DNA from: Gammaproteobacteria bacterium
Lineage (GTDB): Bacteria; Pseudomonadota; Gammaproteobacteria; Steroidobacterales; Woeseiaceae
Direction: 5' to 3'
Assembly: GCA_022600955.1 (NCBI GenBank)
Contig: JAHZJK010000019.1
Span: 1 to 64,000 of the forward strand
DNA length: 64,000 nt
The notes below the pieces were generated by a model. It saw nothing but the letters and a program-made list of their open reading frames with translations. It was not told the origin of the DNA and made no database searches. This document shows, one piece after another, positions 23,015 through 31,876 of this stretch; within the stretch, counting starts at the first letter, position 1, and each line of letters starts with the position of its first letter. The translations under genes were made by a program, and so were the position numbers.

Positions 23015-23943
23015 GATTCGGCCCCTGCCTTGCGGACAGACCCGACCATTGGAAACCCGAGTGCTTCCCGGCTTGCATAGTACGCATCACAAATCGAGCG
23101 TGACATTGTCCGCACTCGTAAAATGAACGCCTGCCTTTCCGATACCGAAATGGCCTGACGCGCGTCGAGCAGATTAAATGTATGCGACGCCGCCAGCATC
23201 TGTTCGTAAGCCGGTAGCGCGAGGTTCAGCTCAATGAGTCGCTGAGCTTCACTTTCAGCCTGATCAAACGCCTTGAACAGCGCGTCGACGTCGGCTTGCT
23301 CGAAGTTGTAACGGGACTGCTCAACTTCGTTCTGGTGATATACGTCCCCATACGTAATACGGCCCAGCGGCCCATCGGTCCAGACCAGGTCGAAGATGCT
23401 TTCAACGCTCTGCAGGTACATGGCCAGTCGCTCAAGCCCATACGTTATCTCACCCGTTACCGGGCGACACTCCAGGCCACCGACTTGCTGGAAGTAGGTG
23501 AACTGTGTGACTTCCATGCCATTTAGCCAGACCTCCCAGCCAAGCCCCCACGCGCCGAGCGTTGGCGACTCCCAATTGTCTTCAACAAATCGGATGTCGT
23601 GAATGGTCGGGTCCAGGCCGATGGCGCGTAGTGAGTCGAGGTACATCTCCTGAATGTCTGCTGGCGACGGCTTCAGTACGACCTGGTACTGATAGTAATG
23701 CTGCAGGCGAAACGGATTGTCGCCGTAGCGACCGTCGGTCGGTCGTCTGCTCGGCTGCACGTACGCGGCACTCCAGGGCTCGGGCCCAACGGCACGCAAA
23801 AAGGTCGCCGGATGAAACGTGCCAGCACCCATGGCCATATCATAGGGCTGCATAATCGCGCAGCCACGCGCAGCCCAGAATTCCTGCAAGCGCAGAATCA
23901 GGTCCTGAAAGGTCTGGGGTGCGGAGGGTTTCGTGCTGCTCAT
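23011..23943 (-). CDS. glyQ: Glycine--tRNA ligase alpha subunit
   Basis: GlyQ carries the class II aminoacylation site of the heterotetrameric glycyl-tRNA synthetase. I place the start at the ATG at 23943 ([20 protein letters not shown]), giving 310 residues, normal for the family. A longer frame to 24054 would add 37 residues of non-conserved sequence and run into an NtrC site of glnA. The conserved block [20 protein letters not shown] is intact. It heads the glyQ-glyS-gmhB-plsC run. Confidence 0.97.
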   Translation of the reverse strand: MSSTKPSAPQTFQDLILRLQEFWAARGCAIMQPYDMAMGAGTFHPATFLRAVGPEPWSAAYVQPSRRPTDGRYGDNPFRLQHYYQYQVVLKPSPADIQEMYLDSLRAIGLDPTIHDIRFVEDNWESPTLGAWGLGWEVWLNGMEVTQFTYFQQVGGLECRPVTGEITYGLERLAMYLQSVESIFDLVWTDGPLGRITYGDVYHQNEVEQSRYNFEQADVDALFKAFDQAESEAQRLIELNLALPAYEQMLAASHTFNLLDARQAISVSERQAFILRVRTMSRSICDAYYASREALGFPMVGSVRKAGAES

Positions 23944-24050
23944 TGCGGTGCCACGGAGTGCCAAAGGCGCGAAGTATAACGGCTTCCGGGTGTCTGTGGG
24001 AGGCGGCGCAACGTGATTTCTCAGGAAACCGGTGCAAAGCGGCCCGTGAC

Positions 24051-24097
24051 GCACTAATATGAGGCAGAGGAAAAGTGAGTTGCACCAATTTAGTGCA
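24051..24097 (+). promoter_or_regulatory. Tandem NtrC (GlnG) binding sites upstream of glnA
   Basis: TGCACCAATTTAGTGCA at 24081-24097 matches the NtrC dyad (TGCACC-N5-GGTGCA) except for one base. A weaker dyad, GCACTAATATGAGGCA, lies at 24051-24066. Their centres are about 30 bp apart, three helical turns, as in the E. coli glnA enhancer. They sit roughly 95 and 130 bp upstream of the expected sigma-54 transcription start. The activator itself is encoded 3.3 kb downstream. Confidence 0.85.
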
Positions 24098-24159
24098 AGA
24101 CTGCGACCCGAAGCAAGAGTTTTTCTATACTAAACAGGACCTTACGCGGCGCCCTATTT

Positions 24160-24175
24160 TGGCACGCTAGTTGCA
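24160..24175 (+). promoter_or_regulatory. glnA: Sigma-54 promoter of glnA
   Basis: TGGCACG-CTAG-TTGCA matches the sigma-54 consensus TGGCACG-N4-TTGCW at every position, with the GG at 24161-24162 and the GC at 24173-24174 in the required -24/-12 spacing. It lies 70 bases before the glnA ATG, downstream of the NtrC sites. Confidence 0.95.
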
Positions 24176-24245
24176 ATTAAGCAGCTATCGGATCGTTAAC
24201 GCGATCGCCTTTATTTAGTACACCCAATACCTGGAGGAAAGATCC

Positions 24246-25655
24246 ATGACGCCCGCAGAGGTAATTAGCCTCATCAAAGATGAAGAGGTCAAATTCGTCG
24301 ATTTCCGCTTTACGGATACCATCGGCAAAGAACAGCATGTAACCGTTCCCGCACACACCGTCGACGAAGATCTCTTCGAAGAAGGAAAGATGTTTGATGG
24401 ATCATCGATCGCCGGCTGGAAAGGAATTAACGAGTCGGACATGATCCTGATGCCTGACGCCGCTTCCGCCGTTATCGACATCTTTACCGACGAGATAACA
24501 ATGAACATCCGCTGTACGGTCGTCGAGCCAGCGACGATGCAGGGATACGATCGCTGCCCGCGCTCACTCGCCAACCGTGCCCAGGCCTATCTGGAGTCCA
24601 CGGGCATCGCAGATGCAGCATTCTTCGGACCGGAGAACGAGTACTTTATTTTTGACAGCGTAACCTGGAACGATGATATCTCCGGAGCGTTCTACAAGAT
24701 CGGTTCTGACGAAGGTGCATGGGCTTCAGGCGACGGACATCAGGAAGGCAACGTCGGGCACCGACCAGGCGTGAAGGGTGGCTACTTCCCCGTACCACCC
24801 GTCGATTCATTGCACGACATTCGTTCGGCAATGTGCCTCGCGATTGAAGAGCTTGGTGTCGAAACAGAAGTGCACCATCACGAGGTGGCAACGGCTGGAC
24901 AGTGCGAAATTGGCACTAAATTCAACACCTTAACGCGCAAGGCAGATGAAGTTCAGATCATGAAGTACGCGGTGCACAACGTTGCACACGCCTACGGAAA
25001 AACGGCGACGTTCATGCCAAAACCACTGGTAGGCGACAACGGTAATGGCATGCACGTGCACCAGTCGCTTTTCAAGGACGGTGAAAACCTGTTCTCCGGC
25101 GATGGCTACGGTGGCCTGTCTGAAACAGCGCTGTATTACATCGGCGGCATTATCAAACACGCCAAAGCGATCAATGCTTTCGCGAACCCGTCGACCAACA
25201 GCTACAAGCGCCTGGTTCCAGGCTTCGAAGCCCCGACGATTCTTGCTTACTCAGCTCGCAATCGATCAGCATCGATTCGCATTCCATACATATCCAACCC
25301 GAAAGGACGTCGCGTAGAGGTTCGTTTCCCCGACTCAATGGCGAATCCTTATCTCGCATTTGCGGCGTTAATGATGGCCGGGCTGGACGGCATTCAGAAC
25401 AAGATTCATCCGGGCGATGCCATGGACAAAGATCTCTACGACCTGCCACCAGAGGAAGAAAAAGAACTGCAACTGGTCGCGTTCTCTCTGGATGAGGCGC
25501 TTGGCGCTCTGGACACCGACCGCGAGTTCCTGAAAGCGGGCGGCGTCTTCAGCGACGACCTGATCGATGCCTACATCGACCTCAAGATGGAAGACGTCAC
25601 CCGCCTGAGAATGACGACTCATCCGGCCGAATTTGACATGTATTACAGCCTGTAA
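24246..25655 (+). CDS. glnA: Glutamine synthetase type I
   Basis: GlnA makes glutamine from glutamate, ammonia and ATP, the main step of ammonia assimilation. The 469-residue product has the beta-grasp start ([20 protein letters not shown]) and the catalytic blocks [20 protein letters not shown] and [20 protein letters not shown]. The Tyr adenylylation loop DLYDLPPEE indicates control by the GlnE cascade. A GGAGG-type ribosome site precedes the ATG. Transcription is from a sigma-54 promoter with NtrC sites, and a hairpin follows the stop. Confidence 0.99.
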   Translation: MTPAEVISLIKDEEVKFVDFRFTDTIGKEQHVTVPAHTVDEDLFEEGKMFDGSSIAGWKGINESDMILMPDAASAVIDIFTDEITMNIRCTVVEPATMQGYDRCPRSLANRAQAYLESTGIADAAFFGPENEYFIFDSVTWNDDISGAFYKIGSDEGAWASGDGHQEGNVGHRPGVKGGYFPVPPVDSLHDIRSAMCLAIEELGVETEVHHHEVATAGQCEIGTKFNTLTRKADEVQIMKYAVHNVAHAYGKTATFMPKPLVGDNGNGMHVHQSLFKDGENLFSGDGYGGLSETALYYIGGIIKHAKAINAFANPSTNSYKRLVPGFEAPTILAYSARNRSASIRIPYISNPKGRRVEVRFPDSMANPYLAFAALMMAGLDGIQNKIHPGDAMDKDLYDLPPEEEKELQLVAFSLDEALGALDTDREFLKAGGVFSDDLIDAYIDLKMEDVTRLRMTTHPAEFDMYYSL

Positions 25656-25669
25656 AGGCAAAAAGTGTG

Positions 25670-25699
25670 AACCGGGCGGCATTTTGCCGCCCGGTTTCT
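25670..25699 (+). terminator. Terminator-like hairpin after glnA
   Basis: A perfect 12-bp stem (AACCGGGCGGCA with TGCCGCCCGGTT) closes on a 3-base loop 15 bases after the glnA stop. The trailing T tract is short and interrupted, so it may attenuate rather than fully separate glnA from the DUF4124-glnL-glnG genes. Confidence 0.75.
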
Positions 25700-25734
25700 A
25701 CCCAACAACGTGACTACGCTGCTATGCTAACTGC

Positions 25735-26256
25735 ATGGAAACACGATCAATTCTGGTACTTCTCGGACTGCTGGTTGCCGCAGGCGCCTTCGCGGAGGCA
25801 TACACGTGGACCGACGAGAGCGGTGTTGTCCACTATTCGGACCGTCCACAACCCGGTGCGAAGCGAATCGACCTGCCGGAATCAAAACCATCACGTCCAA
25901 GCCCCACTACGGTGGTTCCGACGGGCGAAAGCCAAACCGACGAGCAAACCGAAGCCGCCACAACGTTTGGCTACGACAGTATTGAGATTGCGTCACCCGC
26001 GTCCGAAGAAACACTATGGAACGTAGAGGGCGTGGTCAGTGTGTCGCTGGCGATTACGCCAGCGCTAAGACCCGGCCACCAGGTACGAGTCTATTTCGAT
26101 GGCACGCCACAGACAGTCAGCGGCGCGAGCTTCCAGCTTCAGGAAGTGTGGCGCGGCGTGCACAATCTGCAGGCGGAAGTGATCGACGAGACGGGCACAC
26201 TGATGATCCGCAGTCGCCCGAGTCGATTCTACATTCAGCAGAACACGGTGTTCTAG
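25735..26256 (+). CDS. DUF4124 domain-containing secreted protein
   Basis: The 173-residue product has a signal peptide (SILVLLGLLVAAGAFAEA). A DUF4124 domain follows, with its characteristic YTWTDESGVVHYSDRPQPGA (residues 22-41). A proline/threonine-rich linker then leads to a C-terminal beta-rich region. DUF4124 proteins are periplasmic and of unknown role. The gene lies between glnA and glnL, a common position in gammaproteobacteria. Its 3' end may overlap the start of glnL. Confidence 0.85.
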   Translation: METRSILVLLGLLVAAGAFAEAYTWTDESGVVHYSDRPQPGAKRIDLPESKPSRPSPTTVVPTGESQTDEQTEAATTFGYDSIEIASPASEETLWNVEGVVSVSLAITPALRPGHQVRVYFDGTPQTVSGASFQLQEVWRGVHNLQAEVIDETGTLMIRSRPSRFYIQQNTVF

Positions 26257-27359
26257 AGAAGCCGAAAAAACAGCATGGGTCCGGCGACGACGGTTCCATC
26301 AGCAAAAACTCCCGCAATATCCTCGACGCCCTAAGCTCGGGCATCATCTTGCTTGATGAAAATCTCTTGATTGTCGGGCTCAACCCGTCAGCGGAGAACA
26401 TTCTCGGCATCAGCGAGCGCCGCGCAAACGGTCAATCACTGTTGCAGCTCGTCGACGATGATCCGGAGATGAGAGAAATTCTCGGTCGCGTTGTAACAAC
26501 CGGTGACCACTATGCGAACGAATTGCGACTTGCCCCAACAGAGGTGCATAACTACGAGCGCATAGTCGATTGTCGTGTGTCGCCACTAAGCGTCGAGGGA
26601 GCCCGCCTGCTGGTCGAGATTACAGATGTCACCCGGCGCACGCAGATTAGCCGCGAGAATGATTTGCTCATTCAACACGGCGCAGGGAGACAAATGATTC
26701 GCCAGCTCGCTCATGAAATCAAAAACCCATTGGGCGGCATTCGCGGCGCCGCACAATTGCTGGAGCGACAACTCGACGAAGCCGAACTGCGCGAATACAC
26801 CGACGTCGTCATAAGTGAAACTGACAGACTCGCGTCTCTGGTCGACACCCTGCTGGGACCGGGTGGCCCGCCAAAGAAAGAGCCCGTAAACGTACACGAG
26901 CTGCTTGAGTACGTCGTTCGAATTATTCAGGCTGAAGAAAACAAGAGTCTGAACATACGACGAGAATATGACCCCGGCTTGCCCGACATCAGTCTGGATC
27001 GCGACCAGATCATCCAGGCGCTTTTGAATCTTGTCCGAAATGCAACAGCCGCTCTTGACGGACAGGGCAACCTGACGTTGCGCACTCGTGCCGCGACCAA
27101 TTATACGATTGGAGATAAGCGCCACCGAGTCATTGCAAGCATCGAAATCGAAGATGACGGACCGGGCATTCCACAAGACATGCAGGCCTCCGTATTCTAT
27201 CCACTCGTTACGAATAAACCCGATGGCACAGGACTCGGATTGCCGGGTGCGCAGGAACTTCTCAGCCGGCATGGCGGGATGATCGAGTTCGAAAGCCGCC
27301 CGGGGCGAACAATTTTTTACGTACGCATTCCGCTTCAGCAGGACGAGATGAATGACTAA
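26148..27359 (+). CDS. glnL: Nitrogen regulation sensor histidine kinase GlnL/NtrB (start uncertain)
   Basis: NtrB phosphorylates and dephosphorylates NtrC in response to PII. A PAS domain (ILDALSSGIILLDENLLIVG) is followed by the H-box LAHEIKNPLGGIRGAAQLL, the N-box LVRNATAAL, and the G boxes EDDGPGIP and GTGLGLPGAQ. Homologs begin about 15 residues before the PAS core, near 26270-26300, where there is no in-frame ATG, GTG or TTG. The nearest canonical in-frame start is the GTG at 26148 inside the DUF4124 gene, used here; an ATG at 26016 is further upstream. An out-of-frame ATG at 26274 has a plausible ribosome site but reaches a stop after 19 codons. Confidence 0.88.
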   Translation: MARRAQSAGGSDRRDGHTDDPQSPESILHSAEHGVLEKPKKQHGSGDDGSISKNSRNILDALSSGIILLDENLLIVGLNPSAENILGISERRANGQSLLQLVDDDPEMREILGRVVTTGDHYANELRLAPTEVHNYERIVDCRVSPLSVEGARLLVEITDVTRRTQISRENDLLIQHGAGRQMIRQLAHEIKNPLGGIRGAAQLLERQLDEAELREYTDVVISETDRLASLVDTLLGPGGPPKKEPVNVHELLEYVVRIIQAEENKSLNIRREYDPGLPDISLDRDQIIQALLNLVRNATAALDGQGNLTLRTRAATNYTIGDKRHRVIASIEIEDDGPGIPQDMQASVFYPLVTNKPDGTGLGLPGAQELLSRHGGMIEFESRPGRTIFYVRIPLQQDEMND

Positions 27360-28749
27360 CCGGCCATTGAACGTGTGGATTGTAGATGACGACCAGTCCG
27401 TGCGCTGGGTGCTGGAAAAAGCCCTCAAGCAAGCAGATATGGAGACGCGCAGTTTCGAGCGTGCGGAGCATCTTTTGGAGGCCATTGATGCTGGTGCGCC
27501 TGACGTACTGATCACCGACGTGCGCATGCCAGGAATGAGTGGCCTCGTGCTGCTTGAACGACTCAGAAGCAGTTGCCCCGATTTACCCATTATTGTGATC
27601 ACTGCGCACTCGGACCTGGAGAATGCTGTAGCTGCATACAAAGGCGGTGCGTTCGAGTATCTGCCAAAGCCATTTGATATCGACGAGGCTGTCGAACTGG
27701 TTAACAAAGCGGCACGTGCAAGCGGCACCGGCACCAAGGACCTCGCACCGAAAGCAACAATAGCCTCGATGATTGGTCAGGCTCCGGCCATGCAGGAGGT
27801 GTTCCGCTCCATAGGCCGCCTCGCCGGTTCAAGCATGACGGTCCTTATCACCGGCGAATCCGGAACCGGTAAAGAACTCGTTGCGAAAGCACTGCACGAT
27901 CACAGCCCAAGATCCAAAAAGTCATTTGTCGCACTGAACACATCCGCGATCGCTTCAGAACTCCTCGAGTCGGAGTTGTTCGGCCACGAAAAAGGTGCCT
28001 TCACTGGCGCGGATGCGCGCCGCATTGGCCGCTTCGAACAAGCCGATGGCGGCACACTGTTCCTTGATGAAATTGGAGATATGTCGCCGGCGTTGCAAAC
28101 ACGCTTGTTGCGCGTTCTCGCCGAGAGCGAGTTCTATCGTGTCGGCGGCCAGACACCCATAAAAGTAGACGTGCGCGTCATTGCTGCTACCAATCAGGAC
28201 CTTGCGCGAGCGGTTAAGGGATCGCGCTTTCGCGAAGATCTGTTTCATCGGCTCAATGTGATTCGAATCAACACGCCACCTCTCAGAAATCGCCGCGAAG
28301 ATATACCACTGCTGTTCCGCCACTATCTCGACGAGGCAGGAAAGGAACTTGGGGCGCCACCCAAATCAATCGACGCCGATGCGCTAAGTGTATTGCAGGG
28401 CTATGGCTGGCCTGGCAACGTGCGGCAACTCGTCAATGCGTCGAGACGACTGACCGTGACCGCACCCGGTGGCATGATCACAACCGACGATATCCCCGGC
28501 GACCTCGGTGGCGGCGAAGAACCGCAGCGCGCCGCCAAAGAATGGACACGAATGTTGGCGTCATGGGCGGAGCGTCAGCTGCACAGGGGCGACGCGCCAC
28601 TACTTGAACAGGCGCTGCCCGAGTTTGAGAAAACCCTGATCGAGATTGCGATGTCGCGAACCAACGGTCACCGACAAGAGGCGGCCAAACTGCTGGGCTG
28701 GGGGCGCAACACCCTGGCACGCAAGATGAAGGCCTTACACCTCGACTAG
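27352..28749 (+). CDS. glnG: Nitrogen regulation response regulator GlnG/NtrC
   Basis: NtrC is the sigma-54 activator for nitrogen-limited growth and would act on the glnA enhancer upstream. The 465-residue product has a receiver domain (acidic VDDDQS; phospho-Asp in LITDVRMPGMSG) and a central AAA+ domain with Walker A GESGTGKE. The sigma-54 contact loop EKGAFTGAD and Walker B GGTLFLDEIGDM follow. A Fis-type helix-turn-helix at the C-terminus ends RNTLARKMKALHLD. It overlaps the glnL stop by 8 bases. Its stop codon shares a CTAG tetramer with the stop of the malic enzyme gene on the other strand. Confidence 0.97.
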   Translation: MTNRPLNVWIVDDDQSVRWVLEKALKQADMETRSFERAEHLLEAIDAGAPDVLITDVRMPGMSGLVLLERLRSSCPDLPIIVITAHSDLENAVAAYKGGAFEYLPKPFDIDEAVELVNKAARASGTGTKDLAPKATIASMIGQAPAMQEVFRSIGRLAGSSMTVLITGESGTGKELVAKALHDHSPRSKKSFVALNTSAIASELLESELFGHEKGAFTGADARRIGRFEQADGGTLFLDEIGDMSPALQTRLLRVLAESEFYRVGGQTPIKVDVRVIAATNQDLARAVKGSRFREDLFHRLNVIRINTPPLRNRREDIPLLFRHYLDEAGKELGAPPKSIDADALSVLQGYGWPGNVRQLVNASRRLTVTAPGGMITTDDIPGDLGGGEEPQRAAKEWTRMLASWAERQLHRGDAPLLEQALPEFEKTLIEIAMSRTNGHRQEAAKLLGWGRNTLARKMKALHLD

Positions 28750-30458
28750 CGTCGAGGGTCAGTTTCGATAGCGGGATATCGCGGTCGCCAACGAGCGGAC
28801 TCGACCCGTGCCGCGAGCCCGACTGTTCTCGTCGCAACGCCATCTTTGACGGCCTGCCGGGCGACAGCCAGTGCTACATTTCCACAGATATCCCAAAGCC
28901 CTGCGACCGACGGCAACAAGCTCTTTTCCACAATGTCGTTGTCACTGAGACTGTCGGCAAGCGCGAGTGACGATGCACCGATCATGGCGTCAGTAATTTC
29001 ACTGGCGCCACTAGCGATGGCTCCAAGGCCAATGCCCGGGAACACGAACACATTGTTCGCCTGGCCGATGCGGCGCTTTTCGCCGTCGACGTCAACAGGA
29101 CCAAATGGGCTGCCTGTTGCCACCAGTGCGCGACCATCACTCCAGCGCAGCAAGTCTTCCGGAATGGCTTCACTGATGGAGGTTGGATTCGACATCGGCA
29201 AGATTACGGGTGAATCGGTGTGCGCCGACATGTTTCGAATGACTGCCTCATCAAAGGCACTCGCCTGTCCTGACGCACCGATAATGATTGTGGGTTGATA
29301 GCCATCGACGACCGCTGCCAAATCGGCATACTCAGCCTCAGCAATTTTTAGTCCGGCGACCATGTCCGTCGGCCACGCCAGCTCTTTCTTGTAGTCATCG
29401 AGCCCGGCACGGCCCGATGTGACAATACCGCGGCTATCCATTACAAGAACGGCTCTGGTCAAATCATCATGAGACACACCCGCGGTGGAGAGCTGCGAGC
29501 GCAGCTGCCGTGCAATACCCAGACCGGCAGCACCCGCACCATAAATCAAAATGCGGCTGGCCGAAAAACCCTCGCCCGCGATATGGCATCCCGCTCGAAC
29601 ACAGGCGCTCGCGACGGCGCCAGTTCCCTGGATGTCATCATTGAAAGACGGAACCTCATTTCGATAGCGATCAAGTATCGTCAGTGCGTTGTCTTTACTG
29701 AAGTCTTCCCATTGAATGACAACCTTCGGAAAAACAGCTTTTGCGGCGGCGACGAACTCGTCGAGCAGCGCCATGTATTCAGGGCCTCTCAATCGGGGTT
29801 TTCGATAGCCGAGATAAAGCGGGTCATCAAGCAAGGCCTGATTGTCGGTGCCTACATCGAGGCTGATCGGCAGCGTTCGCGCAGGGTGAATGCCAGCGCC
29901 TGCACAATAGAGTGCGAGCTTGCCAACGCTGATCGCCATGCCACCGGCACCCTGATCGCCGATACCGAGAATGGCCTCATTGTCGGTAACGACCATCAGT
30001 CGTACGTCGCTGAATGGCGCTGCGCTGCGTAAGACATCCTCGACGCGACCGCGATAATCCGGTGTAATAAAAATGCCGCGTCCGCGGCGGAATACCCGGG
30101 AATAGTATTGCGATGCCTTGCCTACTGTGGGCGTATATACGACAGGCATTGCGTCTTCCAGGTGCTCGCTGAGCAGCTTGTAAAAGAGCACCTCGTTGCG
30201 GTCCTGCAGCATCGCAAGCCCAATGTTTCGGCCCACGTCATCGCGATTAAAGAAAATGGACTTGTAGATGCGGCGAGCCTGCTGATCGATCGTGTTGTAT
30301 TCGGCGGGCAACAGCCCCTCTATGCCAAGGCGCCGCCGCTCCTCCAATGTAAATGCCGTGCCCTTGTTGTAGAGCGGGTAGCGCAACAGCTCGGGCCCGG
30401 ACTTGTCCGACCGAAGTATGTCTTCGTCAACGCGTTGTTCGAGATTGAAGTCTTCCAT
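28746..30458 (-). CDS. maeA: NAD-dependent malic enzyme
   Basis: This enzyme oxidatively decarboxylates malate to pyruvate. The 570-residue length and N-terminus (LRYPLYNKGTAFTLEERRRL) match the MaeA/SfcA type, not the longer MaeB type. The malate site VYTPTVGKASQYYSR, the metal/catalytic segment VVIQWEDFSKDNA and the nucleotide-binding fold ILIYGAGAAGLGIARQL are present. NAD rather than NADP use is inferred from the subfamily. It is convergent with glnG, and the two stop codons overlap within a small hairpin (28740-28757). Confidence 0.93.
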   Translation of the reverse strand: MEDFNLEQRVDEDILRSDKSGPELLRYPLYNKGTAFTLEERRRLGIEGLLPAEYNTIDQQARRIYKSIFFNRDDVGRNIGLAMLQDRNEVLFYKLLSEHLEDAMPVVYTPTVGKASQYYSRVFRRGRGIFITPDYRGRVEDVLRSAAPFSDVRLMVVTDNEAILGIGDQGAGGMAISVGKLALYCAGAGIHPARTLPISLDVGTDNQALLDDPLYLGYRKPRLRGPEYMALLDEFVAAAKAVFPKVVIQWEDFSKDNALTILDRYRNEVPSFNDDIQGTGAVASACVRAGCHIAGEGFSASRILIYGAGAAGLGIARQLRSQLSTAGVSHDDLTRAVLVMDSRGIVTSGRAGLDDYKKELAWPTDMVAGLKIAEAEYADLAAVVDGYQPTIIIGASGQASAFDEAVIRNMSAHTDSPVILPMSNPTSISEAIPEDLLRWSDGRALVATGSPFGPVDVDGEKRRIGQANNVFVFPGIGLGAIASGASEITDAMIGASSLALADSLSDNDIVEKSLLPSVAGLWDICGNVALAVARQAVKDGVATRTVGLAARVESARWRPRYPAIETDPRR

Positions 30459-30464
30459 AGCTTG

Positions 30465-30827
30465 CTAGTCCGCAGCTCTCGGCACAACACTGATGTTGGC
30501 AGGTCCAACCCCAGCGCGGCGTGCAGTGTCCATGACCTGGATGAGCAACATGCTATCGGTTTCTTCGAGCACCGAGACCTCGACGCTGACGGTCTCGTTC
30601 ATTAGTGGCGCAAGGGCTTCTTCCAGATCCTCGAGCAGCACCGGCTTGCCATTCACCGACAGCGAGCCGTCAGCCAGAGCGGCAACCACTATCGGCGCCG
30701 AACCTAGTCCGGCCGACTGATCCTCGACAATGGCCTCGATACCGATTTCCTTGCTGGATGTGTAGAAGTACAGCACCAATCCAACGATCAGTGCAGCAAC
30801 AAAATACTTGGTGATGCGTACGATCAA
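30465..30827 (-). CDS. ExbD/TolR-like small membrane-anchored protein
   Basis: The 120-residue product has one N-terminal membrane segment (YFVAALIVGLVLYFY) and a periplasmic domain with the ExbD/TolR pattern: ADGSLSVNGKPVLLEDLEEAL, then VLEETDSMLLIQVMDTARRAGV. ExbD and TolR carry an essential proton-conducting Asp in the membrane helix; none is visible here, and no exbB/tolQ gene is adjacent. It may be a divergent or non-energised relative. The start is a TTG with GGGG about 8 bases upstream. It lies 6 bases upstream of the malic enzyme gene on the same strand. Confidence 0.6.
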   Translation of the reverse strand: MIVRITKYFVAALIVGLVLYFYTSSKEIGIEAIVEDQSAGLGSAPIVVAALADGSLSVNGKPVLLEDLEEALAPLMNETVSVEVSVLEETDSMLLIQVMDTARRAGVGPANISVVPRAAD

Positions 30828-30851
30828 AACATTACCCCAATAAGATGTGTG

Positions 30852-31475
30852 TCACCGCTCATTTGTTCGTAGACCGAGGAGCACGGCAGCAGCGATCAGG
30901 CTGGTACCCGCAGCGCGATCAACCCAGGCTCTGTGTCTTCCGCGAATTTGCCCGGAAATCCAGCTGGCACCCTTGCCATAGGTGGCGAGAAAGCTGCCAT
31001 CGATAATGATGTAGCTCAATCCCAGTATCGCGATCTGCGGACCAAGCGGATAGGCCGGGTCCAGAAATTGCGGGAACAGCGCGGCGAAAAACACCACGGC
31101 CTTAGGGTTTGCCGCCGACGTCACAAACCCGCGAAGCCACAGGCGCTTGAGCGATGTAACGGGAGCGCGCCCCGAAACACTCGTAGCATTGAATGACGCG
31201 ATGATGTGCCGAACCCCAACCCACACCAGATACGCGACCCCCGCCCACTTTATGATTGCAAATCCGTAGCGTGACTGTGTGATAACCGCGGCCAGACCCA
31301 GCCCCGCAAGCAGTATCTGTAGTGCGTTCGCCGTAAGATCGCCAGCAGCCGTTGCCAGCGATCGCTCAAAGCCATTTGACAGACTCACCGAAAGCATCAG
31401 CAGGTGACTTGGGCCCGGTGTACTCATGAGCAGCAAAACGGTGCCCACATAGAGCAACCAGGTATCAACATTCAT
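30852..31475 (-). CDS. LysE/RhtB-family amino-acid exporter
   Basis: The 207-residue integral membrane protein has about six hydrophobic segments and the LysE-family start LLMSTPGPSHLLML (residues 15-28). LVWVGVRHIIASF and ANPKAVVFFAALFPQFL add to the match. Such carriers export amino acids or related metabolites; the substrate is not predictable. Its ATG overlaps the stop of the upstream cupin gene by one base (TAATG), indicating coupling. Confidence 0.92.
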   Translation of the reverse strand: MNVDTWLLYVGTVLLLMSTPGPSHLLMLSVSLSNGFERSLATAAGDLTANALQILLAGLGLAAVITQSRYGFAIIKWAGVAYLVWVGVRHIIASFNATSVSGRAPVTSLKRLWLRGFVTSAANPKAVVFFAALFPQFLDPAYPLGPQIAILGLSYIIIDGSFLATYGKGASWISGQIRGRHRAWVDRAAGTSLIAAAVLLGLRTNER

Positions 31476-31876
31476 TACTCTTTGGCCTCGATGATCAAGA
31501 ACTGCGCACTCGTATCGCCTATGTTCAGCACCTCATGCCAGTCGATACCGTCACTGCTAAAGCTTACGCCCTCGTCGATTTCAACCTCTCGGGCGCCGCC
31601 AGAATCGGTGATGCGCATGAGCCCGCCCTTGAGCGTGTAGCCGAAGTGCGGCGCATGGAAATGGCGCTCATGACCGACACCCGGAGGAAACGAACAGCGA
31701 AGAATCCTCTGCCGCTTGCTCTCGTGCAAGCGCTCACAGACAGGCTTTTCTAGCCAACCGGCTGCGAGCGGATCAGGCAGCGCCGCCGTTGTACCGCAGG
31801 CCGACAATGCAACGGGAAGTGAAACAACGAGCCCGCCGATTGATGCTCGAGAAAATATTCTAAATCCAGACATCAT
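31475..31876 (-). CDS. Cupin-domain lipoprotein
   Basis: The 133-residue product has a lipoprotein-type signal ending LPVALSACG. A single cupin barrel follows, with the His cluster GHERHFHAPHFGYTLKGG (about residues 67-84) and the second motif DGIDWHEVLN. Metal binding by these His residues is likely, but activity is unknown. It overlaps the upstream cupin gene by 17 bases and the LysE gene downstream by one base, so the three are probably cotranscribed. Confidence 0.75.
   Translation of the reverse strand: MMSGFRIFSRASIGGLVVSLPVALSACGTTAALPDPLAAGWLEKPVCERLHESKRQRILRCSFPPGVGHERHFHAPHFGYTLKGGLMRITDSGGAREVEIDEGVSFSSDGIDWHEVLNIGDTSAQFLIIEAKE

Noticed and set aside
21299-23080. Long open frame (593 codons) on the plus strand opposite glyS
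   Set aside because: It is wholly antisense to the well-conserved glyS, has no recognisable domain or ribosome site, and its composition is what mirror reading of GC-rich coding DNA gives.
23944-24054. N-terminal extension of glyQ by 37 residues
   Set aside because: The extra residues are not conserved in GlyQ, and the region carries an NtrC site belonging to glnA.
26586-27737. 383-codon minus-strand frame opposite glnL and the start of glnG
   Set aside because: Antisense to two clear regulatory genes. No family features and no ribosome site.
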